From SSF14 sp037045585 (GTDB taxonomy: Bacteria; Actinomycetota; Acidimicrobiia; Acidimicrobiales; Microtrichaceae), in NCBI GenBank assembly GCA_037045585.1, contig JBAOIR010000067.1:20009-84008 (forward strand): 64,000 nucleotides of DNA, read 5' to 3'. Positions 55,995 through 64,000 of this stretch are shown one piece after another (position 1 is the stretch's first letter; every line of letters starts with the position of its first letter). The position numbers and the translations under genes were made by a program. Below the pieces are notes generated by a model. The model did not search any database, was not told the origin of the DNA, and saw only the letters and a program-made list of their open reading frames with translations.

Positions 55995-57167
55995 TCAGGC
56001 GACAGAGAGTTCCGAACTCATGTGTGCGACGTGGTCGGCGAGATCGTCGAGGAACCCGTCGGCGAACCTGAGGTTGCCACGGCGCGCTCGTGACAGGAAG
56101 CCGCTCGTGGCTCGAACAGAGAGAGGCTGGGCCGCATCGAGATCGACCAGATCGTGGAGATGGGTATAGGTCTCGCGGGTCGGCCACATCGAGACGTCGA
56201 CTGCCCACACCTTGCCCTTGGACCCGAAGGCAGCGGTCGGCCAACGCCCACCCGGCTTCATCTCCTGACCGTCGAGAATCGGTTCGCCGGGCTCTCGGAG
56301 CCGACGGCCGACCCAGGCGGATACGCCCACGGTCACTGCATTGCCGGTGAGCTTCCACCGGGCGCCCTTGCGACCCTCTAACTCATCGGCCGGCTCTGTC
56401 CACCCGGTGGGGAAGCCTTGGAGGCGCTCCGCTTCCTCGATCGACGGGAGAACTACCCTCCGCCCGACCGGTGCCGACGGATTCCACACGGCCGGCTGCG
56501 ATGCGATGCCGATCGTGGATCCACCCTTGAGCGTGGGCACGGCATCACGGGCCCATCCGACGCCTCGAAGGCCCTCGGTCCAGTAGAAGCCACAGGCCTG
56601 GTTGGAGAAGTACTGCTCAGTCGGTTCGCCGGCGTCGTCGGCGAACAGGACGGCGCGAGGGTCGATCGTCCTTGAGGCCAGGAAGATCACTCGCTGGCGG
56701 CGTTGCGGGACACCGGCGAAACGCGAGTCGACCAGCCGATAGGCCCACTTGTAGCCGAGCGCCTCGAGCTCCGATGTGAGGAACTGCATCGCAGCGCCGC
56801 CGTCCAGAACGAGCATGTTCCTGACGTTCTCGAGCAGCAACATGGCAGGTCGCGGCCGCTTGATCAGCCGGAAGACTTCGGTCACCAGGCCTGACGATTC
56901 GCCGGTGATTCCGCTCATGCGGCCCGCTTGAGAGAGGTCCGTGCAGGGGAACCCGGCCGAGACGAGGTCCACCTTCGGCAACGACCGAAGATGTCGGACA
57001 TCTTCCGCCAGCGGAACATCGGGGAACTGCGTCGCGAGAACGCGGTGGGCAGGTTCCCAGTACTCGCAGAGGAGCTCGGCCTTTCCGCCGTGCATGGCGA
57101 GGCCCGACTCGATGCCCCCGATGCCTGCGAACAGACCGGCCACCGAGAGATCGTTGTACGCGGTCAC
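55995..57167 (-). CDS. dcm: DNA (cytosine-5)-methyltransferase
   Basis: The 390-residue enzyme has the C5-methyltransferase motifs in order: I VAGLFAGIGGIESGL, IV GFPCTDLSQAGR (catalytic Cys; PCT instead of the common PCQ), VI LLENVRNM, VIII QRRQRVIFLAS, and X LTGNAVTVGVSAWVGRR. The target-recognition region is short and followed by ~90 extra C-terminal residues after motif X, an unusual extension. GTG 57167 is supported by a TAGTTT -10 box 7 nt upstream; the frame stays open to 57320. It heads the methyltransferase-Vsr-nuclease operon. Confidence 0.94.
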   Translation of the reverse strand: MTAYNDLSVAGLFAGIGGIESGLAMHGGKAELLCEYWEPAHRVLATQFPDVPLAEDVRHLRSLPKVDLVSAGFPCTDLSQAGRMSGITGESSGLVTEVFRLIKRPRPAMLLLENVRNMLVLDGGAAMQFLTSELEALGYKWAYRLVDSRFAGVPQRRQRVIFLASRTIDPRAVLFADDAGEPTEQYFSNQACGFYWTEGLRGVGWARDAVPTLKGGSTIGIASQPAVWNPSAPVGRRVVLPSIEEAERLQGFPTGWTEPADELEGRKGARWKLTGNAVTVGVSAWVGRRLREPGEPILDGQEMKPGGRWPTAAFGSKGKVWAVDVSMWPTRETYTHLHDLVDLDAAQPLSVRATSGFLSRARRGNLRFADGFLDDLADHVAHMSSELSVA

Positions 57168-57174
57168 GGCTCTC

Positions 57175-57180
57175 AAACTA
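57175..57180 (-). promoter_or_regulatory. -10 box TAGTTT before the methyltransferase gene
   Basis: TAGTTT on the minus strand ends 7 nt before GTG 57167, which decides that start over one at 57320. Confidence 0.5.
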
Positions 57181-57486
57181 CATCCTTGGAACTCGGCGTC
57201 GTGAGGGGCTCTCGACAGACTCACTGGATCGAACAGCCGACCCGACCAGTCGGCGTCTGAAGTTGCTTGTTGCACGGTGATCTCGATCGAGTAGCGCGCC
57301 TGCGAGGGCGCTGGGAACACGAAAGGGACGGATCGGTGGTGGCTTCCATCCGAGAACCAAGGCGAACTGCCCAGTGATCGCCGAGGACTCCCGGACGATC
57401 ACGTTGCACGCGAACCTAACGGGGAGCCATGACAGCGAACGGCGACGTCGGGATCGAGCGTGGGCTTCGGGCGACTCCTGTCCTTG
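57181..57486. other. Intergenic stretch without a supported gene
   Basis: These ~300 bp lie between the methyltransferase and integrase genes. The methyltransferase frame remains open upstream to 57320 but the residues lack conserved motifs. I see no RNA gene, repeat or clear terminator. Confidence 0.5.
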
Positions 57487-58639
57487 TCAGCCACGATCAG
57501 ATCCCCCGAACAAGAGCGCGCCGATCTGCTCTGCGGCTTCGCTCTGCATGTCCTCAATGACGTGGCTGTAGAGGTCGAGAGTGATGCTGATGTTGGCGTG
57601 GCCGAGCCGCTCCGACACCACCTTCGGGTGTACGCCTGCCGCGAGCGCCAACGTCGCGGACGTGTGTCGAAGATCGTGCAGCGTGATGGCCGGTAGCAGC
57701 AGGGGGTCGCGCAACCGCTTGAACGCTGCCGTGAACGTGTCGGGGTGTAGCGGCAGACCGTCGAGCCCGCAGAACACGAACCCGGTCTCGGTCCACGCCG
57801 GGCCGGCACGCAGCCGGTCCTCCAACTGCCGGCGGCGGTGTGCCCGCAGCGCGTCGATCGTGCCGGCGTCGAGCGCAATCGACCGCTGCCCTCGCTCCGT
57901 CTTCGGTGGATGCTCGGCGACCCGGTTGCCCTGACCGGCGGACACCCGGTTGATCCGAACGGCGAGCGACGCCTTGTCGAGATCGACCGCGCCCCACCGC
58001 AGGCCGGCGACCTCGCCGCGCCGCATCTCGGTCGTGGGGAACAGCACCCACGCGGCGATCAGCTCGTTGTCCGCGACGACATCGAGGAACGCCTTCGCCT
58101 GCGTCGCGCCCCCACGTCGGGCGTGACACAGCGATCACCCGAGGCGCGTCGACGAACGTCATCGGGTTGTGCGCCAGCAGCCCCCACTTCACCGCGTCGC
58201 TCAGGGCCTTCTTCAGAGCCCGGCGACAGTTTGCGACCGACTGGTGGGACAACGCCGACCCGTCCACTTTGCCGTTCTTGAGCAGGTCGGCCTGCAGTCG
58301 CCGCAGGTGCATCGGCGTGAGATCGGCCAGCTTGATCCGACCACCGCGCGGGATTACCCAGAGACGAAGCATCTGCTCGTAGCTCCGCCACGTCGTGATC
58401 CGAAGCGTCGGCTCGACAGCTGCGAGCCACTCGTCGAGGTACTCCTTGAGGGTGGAGGCACCTGGGTCGATGAAGCTCCCGGTGCGGATGCGTTCGAGGG
58501 TCGCGATCATCGCGTCCTCGGCCTCCTTGCGCGTCCGATGCCCGCCGACCCACTTCTGCTTCCGCTTCCCGTGTTCGTCGTGACCCAACGAGATCACGTA
58601 CGTCCAGGTGCTACCCCGCTTCATCACCGAGCCGCGCAT
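57487..58639 (-). CDS. Tyrosine-type site-specific integrase (one frameshift)
   Basis: The ~384-residue protein has an N-terminal arm-binding domain (MKRGSTWTYVISLGHDEHGK, typical of actinobacterial phage/ICE integrases), a SAM-like core-binding domain (TLKEYLDEWLAAVEPTL), and the catalytic domain with Arg in EMRRGEVAGLRW, HDLRHTSATLALAAGV, RLGHANISITLDLYSHV (His, Arg, His, nucleophile Tyr). A frame change near 58125 splits the two halves. GAGGAGG precedes ATG 58639. Its start lies 170 bp from tRNA-Thr, whose 3' end faces it, the usual position for integration at a tRNA gene. Confidence 0.9.
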
Positions 58640-58812
58640 CTGCGACCTCCTCGCTCTCATGTCGGCTAAGCGCGCGACGACCGTCTCAAACCGGTCACAT
58701 GGAGCGGAGGATCTCGGCCTACCGAGCCGACCTGCCGAAACGGCTGGTTGGCAAACGGTTAGCAAGCGGGGTTTCGCGACCCCTTCAAGGGGTCGAAACC
58801 CCGAGAAATGGG

Positions 58813-58886
58813 AGCCCGAACTCGGATTCGAACCGAGGACCTGCTGTTTACAAGACAGCTGCTCTAGCCAACTGAGCTATCCGGGC
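58813..58886 (-). tRNA. tRNA-Thr (anticodon TGT)
   Basis: The 74-nt cloverleaf has acceptor GCCCGGA/TTCGGGC (with a G-T pair), D-arm GCTC...GAGC, anticodon stem GCTGT/ACAGC with loop CTTGTAA giving anticodon TGT (ACA codons), and T-arm CTCGG-TTCGAAT-CCGAG. The discriminator is T, as in tRNA-Thr, and CCA is not encoded. It is the likely attachment site of the adjacent integrase element. Confidence 0.96.
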
Positions 58887-59062
58887 GGGATTGGCGCACA
58901 ACGTGGCGCACAACCTCGGGTTGGCGCTGGCTGTTGGTGGTCAGCGTACCAATCGGTCGGTCGTCCGCTCAGTTTCGGGTGCCGCGTGGCCGTCTGGGGT
59001 AGGGCCAGCGGATGGGGGCGCGACGAAGCCGCCTGCCTCATCGCTTTCGGAGTGGCGGCGGG

Positions 59063-60458
59063 TCAGGCGGCGAGTTGGAGGGGGGCGGTGCGTCGTCGGT
59101 GTTGTGTGACGGCGATGGCGTTGCGCAGGATGGCCCACATGGTGACGTCGACTTGTTGGCGTCTCCAGCCGATGGTGTGTGCTCGTTCGCGGAGCATGGA
59201 GTCGTCGAGGAGTCGGTTGCCGGATTCGGTGTCGTTGCGGCGCCCGTAAATCGCGGGGTGGTCGGGGTCGTCGGGGGCGATGGCGCGGAGGTGTTCGGCG
59301 CGGTTGAGGCCGGTGGCGAGGTCGTCGGCGGTGCGGTCGAGGCGGAGCCGGAAGGTGCCGGCGCCGATCTCGGCGGGGAGGGTGTAGTGGTTGTAGAGGC
59401 GCCAGGTGTGGCCGTCGCGGTTGAGGCGGCGGACGGTGCGGGTGCGGGTCGCCGGATGCAAGATGATGTCGCCGTTGACGTTGATTTGTCGGAGGTTGGG
59501 GGTGCCGTTGACGAGGTGGATGTCGATGGTGTCGGTGGTGCCGTCGGGTCGGGTGAGGGTGGCCGGGCCGTAGTGGCGGTTGGTGACGGTGCCGTGTTGT
59601 CCGGAGTGCATGTTGGCGATGACGGGGATGCCGTGGCGGGTCATGAGGTGGTTGAGGTGGACGCCGCGGAAGGCGCCGTCGTAGACGACGGCTTGGGTGC
59701 CGGGGAGGTGGGGCAGGACCTGGTCGAGGGCTTGGACCGCCCATTTGGCTTCGCCGTCTTTTTGGGGGATCGGTTGATGTCCAAGATGATGCGTTGGTTG
59801 CGGGCGTCGCCTCGGGTGGAGGTGATGACGAACTTGTTGCCCCAGACTTGGTCGCCACCGCCGGTGATGTGGGTCTCGGCATCGGGGTCGATCTGGAGGA
59901 TCCGGAGTTCGCCGGTGCGTCTATTCAGTCGGCGACGGTTCTTGCGGGTGGCTTTGAAGCGTGGGGTGAGGACTTTGCCGTCGCCGGCGACGACACGGTC
60001 GAGCGACGGGTGGGTGTAAGATCCCTCGCCGTTCGGGTCGCAGAGTCCGATGGTGACCGCCTGCGCGGCGTGTCGGCGGTGGAGGTCACCGAGGACCGCG
60101 AGCCCTTCGTCGGTTTGGAGATAGTGGTTGCGGAGCCACGCGTAGTTGGCTCGGTTGGGCGGCCGGGCAGGCAACTGCAGTCCTGGGCGTTTCGACGCGG
60201 CCGTGGCGCGAACCAGGGGCCACCAGCCGGCGTCGAGGTCGGCGAATTCGACTTCGACCTGGCGGCAGTTCGAACTTGGACCGCTGCCGCCCAGATGAGC
60301 GCAATGACCATGGGGTAGGCGCGCGGTCGTCCACCGATGGTGGGGTCTCGGGGCATGGCGGCGTCGAGCCTGTCGGCGGTAACCCACACGAAGTCGTCGG
60401 TGATGAGGGCGGTGGATGCGGCGCGGTCGCGTGAGACGCGGCCGGTGCCAGCGGGCAC
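59063..60458 (-). mobile_element. DDE-transposase-like gene (two frameshifts)
   Basis: The reconstructed ~465-residue protein has an N-terminal helical region (VWVTADRLDAAMPRDPTIGG), then VVAGDGKVLTPRF (first Asp), VVYDGAFRGVHLNHL (second Asp), and YGRRNDTESGNRLLDDSM (Glu), the spacing and context of a DDE transposase with an RNase H fold. HGIPVIANMHSGQHG follows the second Asp. Frame changes lie near 60270 and 59755. GTG 60458 starts 2 nt after the stop of the recombinase-like gene upstream, so the two are translationally coupled. I do not recognise an IS family or terminal repeats. Confidence 0.65.
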
Positions 60459-60460
60459 GT

Positions 60461-61307
60461 TCAGTCCGGGTCCTCGAGCCAGTCCCAACCGACGAGGCGG
60501 GCTGCGACGTCGAGACTGCGACACCCCAGCACGTGTGCCGCTGCATCGATGCGCCCGGTGGCGTCGAGAGTGCGTCGTCCGGCGGTGGCGCGCAGCGATC
60601 CGGTGCCGACGTTGGGGAGATCGCCGAGCCCGGCTTTGGTCAGGAGTCTCCCGACCGCGACCACGACCGAGGTGTGTGCGATGCCGGGCTTGGCTTTCGA
60701 GGTTCGATACACGAGGTGGCCGTCGTCAACGGTTTCGATTCGGCGACGTAGCTGTGCGACGCCCCAGTTGGAGAGCTGCGCGACACGAGCCCGAGTGTTT
60801 CGTGATCCCTCAAGGCGGACGGTCCTTGTGCAGAGGTCGACATCATCGCTGGTGATGTAGGCGATCTCACTCGTGATCGCCGACGCCTCTGCAAGCGCCA
60901 CAATCGCAGGGAGCCGCGTCTCATGAAGGGTTGAGAGGGACGCGCCACGGATGAGGTCGATCTCGATGTCGGTGAGAGGACGCGGGGTCTGCTTCCCGTG
61001 ATGGCAAGGCGAGATGCAAGGTTGGGTCGACGATGCTGCCGTCGTTCTTGCTGTGCAGGCGGAAGACGAGTCGCAGCGCTGATCGGCGCTGATGTTGCGT
61101 CGCCGGTGACGGAGATCCACCGCGCACGCCAGGAGCGTCAATGAACTGTTGAACTAGAGCGGCGTCGACGTCGACGACGTCAACCACGCCATGCGAAGAG
61201 GCGAAACGCACGAACCGGCGAAACGTGGCCCGAGTCACCGTCCACGACGCCTCCGAATGCCCGAGCTCGGTCAGCCAACGCTGGATCTCAATCTCGAGGC
61301 TCGCCAA
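60461..61307 (-). CDS. Degenerate tyrosine-recombinase-like protein (one frameshift)
   Basis: The ~282-residue protein has an N-terminal core-binding-like domain (EIQRWLTELGHSEASWTVTR) and, after a frame change near 61000, a catalytic-domain fold: TSEIAYITSDDVDLCTRTVR, GSLRATAGRR and VLGCRSLDVAARLVGW. Aligned to integrases, Arg I is replaced (TSEI preceded by Ile), the HxLR His is Gly, the third-box His is Cys and the Tyr is Leu; only one Arg remains. It therefore should bind DNA but not recombine. The start is TTG 61307. It is coupled to the DDE gene, suggesting a DNA-binding partner. Confidence 0.62.
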
Positions 61308-61404
61308 CGAAACACCCCGTGGGGGGCACGTGTATCATCTGCCACGTCGGGACCTCCTGGGGTGCCGGCCACGGCCCCGGGATGTTCACGCATCGCCGGG
61401 GCCA

Positions 61405-61422
61405 CTTGATGTCACTATCAAG
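61405..61422. promoter_or_regulatory. Inverted repeat CTTGAT-6-ATCAAG, candidate operator
   Basis: Six-base perfect arms with a 6-bp spacer lie just upstream of the -10 of the HTH gene and in the divergent intergenic region that also serves the recombinase-like gene. A protein bound there could repress both directions. Confidence 0.5.
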
Positions 61423-61425
61423 CGT

Positions 61426-61431
61426 TAGTAT
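61426..61431 (+). promoter_or_regulatory. -10 box TAGTAT for leaderless HTH gene
   Basis: TAGTAT ends 6 nt before GTG 61438, matching the leaderless spacing used elsewhere in the window. Confidence 0.5.
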
Positions 61432-61437
61432 ACGTAG

Positions 61438-61647
61438 GTGGCTTCATCATCGTCAAGCGTCGACATACAAGACTGTCAACCCGTTGGCCTTGCGGAGATC
61501 GCTGCTCGGCTTGGGGTGAAGCGTCAGACGGCGAATGTCTGGCGTACTCGTGGTGTGCTTCCGACCGAGCGGTGGGTCGTGAGCGGGGCTCCGGCGTGGC
61601 ATTGGCCCGACATCCAGGCCTCGGCCAGGGAAACGGGCCGGCTCTAA
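61438..61647 (+). CDS. Small HTH DNA-binding protein (MerR/excisionase-like)
   Basis: The 69-residue protein contains VGLAEIAARLGVKRQTANVW followed by RTRGVLPTERWVVSGAPAW, a winged-helix pattern of AlpA/excisionase-like proteins whose wing residues follow the recognition helix. The start GTG 61438 is supported by its -10 box. It is divergent from the recombinase-like/DDE pair and is the natural candidate for their regulator or directionality factor. Confidence 0.72.
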   Translation: MASSSSSVDIQDCQPVGLAEIAARLGVKRQTANVWRTRGVLPTERWVVSGAPAWHWPDIQASARETGRL

Positions 61648-61790
61648 TAGGTCGGGGAACATTGGACAGCGCAAAGGTCGGGGGTTCGAGTACTACAAGG
61701 TGGAGCTAGTGAAGGCTTACTCCAACCTAAGTTCACGCTGCGGTCAAACACATCGTGCACTAGTACTGGCGAGAAAGGAGCGGGCCGGTT

Positions 61791-61992
61791 CGGAAGTCCG
61801 GGGCGACTAGCTTCCCGCCCCTTCGGCATGTGCGTCGGCTGGATGCGGAGTAGGTGGCCGATCTCGTCGAGGCGTACCAGGCCGGCGACTCGGCTCCGGT
61901 CGTGGCGAGGCGATTCGATATCGACCGGTCGACAGTGATGGCTCATCTAGAGCGGGCCGGCATTCGCGCGACGGCCGTGTCGGCCAAGCACC
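61791..61992 (+). pseudogene. HTH-domain fragment with an internal amber codon
   Basis: The frame reads LRHVRRLDAE, then TAG, then VADLVEAYQAGDSAPVVARR and FDIDRSTVMAHLERAGI. This is the helix-turn-helix domain found in many actinobacterial recombinase-associated proteins, where the stop position is normally Gln (E-Q-V), so a single C-to-T change (CAG to TAG) explains it. Sequence on either side is short and lacks further domains. I see nothing supportable between 61993 and 62247. Confidence 0.5.
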
Positions 61993-62247
61993 TGCAGGGC
62001 TACCTCGGAGGCACGCGTGGCGGTACAACCACCGCTTCGATGCTCAGCCGATGTTCCGCACGCTGTTGCAGAACGCCACAGAGGATCGCGAAGCCTCGCG
62101 TGACGAACGGTTGCGCCGACAGGTGCATCCGCGAGCTACGGCGAGAGGGCTACATATCGCGGAGGACTTCGATGACGATAGCGAGCGGAACACGACGAAC
62201 CCCGACACTGATCGGGGGTTCGTCGGTTGCTACGGGCTAGTAGCGAG

Positions 62248-62479
62248 TTAGGCGGGGCAGAGTACTGCTGTCTGGTTCTCTTGCCCGGAGAAGGGTTCCA
62301 GCTCGAGCCTCCCGACCTTGATGTCGAGGTAGAGCTCGATGGCCTCTTGCAGCGACTCCTGCAGTTCTCCGAACGTATCGCCGGCTGCGAAGCAGCCAGG
62401 CAACTCAACAACCTCAGCCCAGTCACGAACCACCCTCCATGTGAACAGCCACGGTGAGTTCGCTCGGCACTTCGTTCAC
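62248..62479 (-). CDS. hicB: HicB-family antitoxin (one frameshift)
   Basis: The protein reads (from GTG 62479) ELTVAVHMEGGS, then after a frame change near 62425 WAEVVELPGCFAAGDTFGEL, QESLQEAIELYLD. That is the partial RNase H fold of HicB, which neutralises HicA. The C-terminus is short and lacks a clear HTH, so DNA binding is uncertain. It follows hicA by 28 nt. The single indel is either an assembly error or inactivation of the antitoxin. Confidence 0.7.
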
Positions 62480-62507
62480 TCTTGGTTCCTCGGCATGTTC
62501 TCGTGGG

Positions 62508-62726
62508 TCACTTGAGGCCCGCTTGCTTGAGTATCGCATTCCGCAGGCCCGGAGAGTAGTCCTGGCCTTTGTGCTGGGGAAGTGTGATCGGTCGTTCTCC
62601 GGCCTTCTCCATCTTCACCTGATGCTTACCCCCTCCGGTCGGCTCCCAGCCGATTCCCGTAAGGAGTTCGATGGCGGATTTCTGGCTAAGGACGCTGGGG
62701 AGCGTTCCTGCCCGATGCCGCGCCAT
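62508..62726 (-). CDS. hicA: HicA-family mRNA interferase toxin
   Basis: The 72-residue protein contains AIELLTGIGWEPTGGGKHQV, with the conserved catalytic His in GGGKHQ, then ERPITLPQHKGQDYSPGLRN and a closing ILKQAGL, the dsRBD-like HicA fold. HicA cleaves mRNA. GGGGGG lies about 8 nt before ATG 62726. hicA comes before hicB, the usual order. Confidence 0.85.
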   Translation of the reverse strand: MARHRAGTLPSVLSQKSAIELLTGIGWEPTGGGKHQVKMEKAGERPITLPQHKGQDYSPGLRNAILKQAGLK

Positions 62727-63075
62727 CAGTGTTCCCCCCGTTTGAAGTTCGATCTCACTGGCGAATGCCTTTCACTAGTAGCCCGTAATGCACCTCCCCC
62801 TGTAATCGGCTGAGACGTCCGTGTCCCTGACCAACGATGCGACCCGCATGTTACCAGCGGTGAAGGGGGCGTGTAATTACAGCCGTGAAATCACTCAATC
62901 TGCAAGCAGAAGCGCGCGGATCATTTTCCGATCGGTCCGTCGTGTTGTCCTCGACGTGCGCCACCTTGCGGAGCGCCGCCATCACGTCCTCACGGTCCGG
63001 TATCGGAATTTCCGCCCCTGCGGGGTGGTCTGCGTAGGCTCGTCCGACTCGTCAGGCACGGGGAAAGGGTAGGCC
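62727..63075. other. Stretch without a supported gene
   Basis: About 350 bp of lower-GC sequence upstream of hicA and before the HNH-like gene. An open frame at 62821-63072 shows no domain, signal peptide or start signal. No RNA gene or clear repeat was seen. Confidence 0.45.
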
Positions 63076-63857
63076 TTGGACGCCGAACGCACGCACTACC
63101 TCAGGGCAGATCAAGCCCGGCGAGTGCATCTTCTGCGGTGCCACGGAGAACCTGACCAAGGAGGACTACCTGCCGAAGTGGATGAAGGAGCTGTTCCTGC
63201 CGGTCGCCACGATGAAGGAGCAGGGTCTGGATGGCGTGGACTATGGGTTGGTCAAGCGAACAGGAATGACCCACTCCCTCAAGAAGGTCGTGTGCGCGAC
63301 ATGCAACTCGGGGTGGATGAGCAGAGTGCAGAAGCTTGTGAAGCCGGTGCTCGGGTACATGATCGTCACGGACGAAAGCGCTAGCTCCGAGCTCGACTAC
63401 GACGGAGCGGTAGCGGTCTGTCTCTGGCTGGTCATGACTGCGATGGTCTACGACTTCGCTGACGCCAAGCCGCACCCAGTACTTCTCGCGGGAGTCCCGT
63501 CACACCTTCGGCCAAACTCGCCTCCCCCGCCCTGGATCTGGGCACTGGTCGGGCGACGACGGCTCGCCGGGCAGCCAGCCGTGTACTTCGGCCAAGGAAC
63601 ACTCGATCTGGCAGTCATGAACGGATCGGTAGCCACGCAGCTTGACGGTCACGTATTTAACGTCGTCATCGGCCACGCAGTCCTGCAACTCATCCACATC
63701 CCCGACGAACCTGAACTCCTGCGGGAGCTTGTCATCAGGCGTCGCGACTTTGGCCGGAGGACGCCTTCTGGTCATCCCAGACGGGAAAGGCATCGCTTGG
63801 CCCCCTAGCGCTCAGTTCGAGAGCGGTGAGGCGGAGCAGGTTCTCGGACGGTTCTGA
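63076..63857 (+). CDS. HNH-like zinc-finger protein of unknown function (frameshifted)
   Basis: The core reads ECIFCGATENLTKEDYLPKW, then KKVVCATCNSGWMSRVQKLV, two CxxC pairs around a KED/CN pattern found in a family of HNH-like proteins (CxFCG...LTKEHxxPxW...CNxGWM). These resemble degenerate HNH nucleases; an active His is not obvious (KED rather than KEH). Hydrophobic segments follow (AVAVCLWLVMTAMVYDFADA), then ALVGRRRLAGQPAVYFGQGT. Frame changes near 63110 and 63735 give the closing GRLLVIPDGKGIAWPPSAQF and stop at 63855. The start is uncertain. It often neighbours mobile elements, as here. Confidence 0.55.
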
Positions 63858-64000
63858 GCCATTATACATTGATGGGATAGTTACCGGTCGACAAGTCCGG
63901 GTATCTCACGCCTGCATGTCAGGCTTGACCAACCCCGCTTACCCGTATCGGCTCACGGTTGGCTTGTTGATGCTGATCCGGACCCGGAGCCCAGGTGCCA

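Noticed and set aside
61668..61692. A stretch resembling a tRNA T-arm (AGGTCGGGGGTTCGAGT).
   Set aside because: The 3' half of the arm and an acceptor stem are missing. It could be an attachment-site scar, but I found no matching partner.

Overview
The window is GC-rich bacterial DNA, most likely from an actinomycete. A deep lineage such as Acidimicrobiia is a guess. It carries the actinobacterial order zinc metallopeptidase-tilS-hpt-ftsH-folE-folP-folB-folK-panC-nadB-nadC-coaX-lysS, together with clpC, radA-disA, a Crp/GlxR-like regulator and fused ispDF. Many genes have a TANNNT -10 box only 6-9 nt before the start codon, as expected of leaderless transcripts, which are common in Actinobacteria.

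Layout. 0-18 kb: tRNA-lysidine synthesis, purine salvage, FtsH, folate, pantothenate, NAD, CoA and lysyl-tRNA synthesis, plus a divergent SCO6745-type/TetR pair with a clear palindromic operator. 18-24 kb: an orphan ABC ATPase and a ~1,535-residue membrane protein joining a degenerate GT2 (cellulose-synthase-like) domain, a PilZ domain, six two-cysteine extracellular repeats, a Thr-rich stalk and a C-terminal membrane anchor. 24-38 kb: polyprenyl diphosphate synthase, ClpC, ClC channel, RadA, acyltransferase, DisA (c-di-AMP), hydrolase, Crp, IspDF, an RlmB-type methyltransferase and small envelope proteins. 39-53 kb: a complete branched-chain amino acid type ABC transporter, an RDD protein and MTHFR-like enzyme, secreted enzymes, a PilZ protein, methyltransferases and a lipoprotein/8-TM membrane protein pair.

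53.4-64 kb is accessory DNA: a MobF relaxase remnant, a C5-methyltransferase/Vsr/nuclease restriction-modification module, a tyrosine integrase beside tRNA-Thr(TGT), a DDE-transposase-like gene coupled to a catalytically degraded tyrosine-recombinase-like gene with a divergent HTH gene, a mutated HTH gene, hicA-hicB and an HNH-like gene. Base composition is visibly less GC-rich beyond 61.3 kb.

Quality warning. Many conserved and normally essential genes (ftsH, folP, panC, nadB, nadC, coaX, rlmB) carry single-base frameshifts while both halves remain perfectly conserved. Several sites are shortened G or C runs. I treat most as assembly errors and give the reconstructed gene span. The 25-35 kb and 38.4-49.8 kb stretches look clean.
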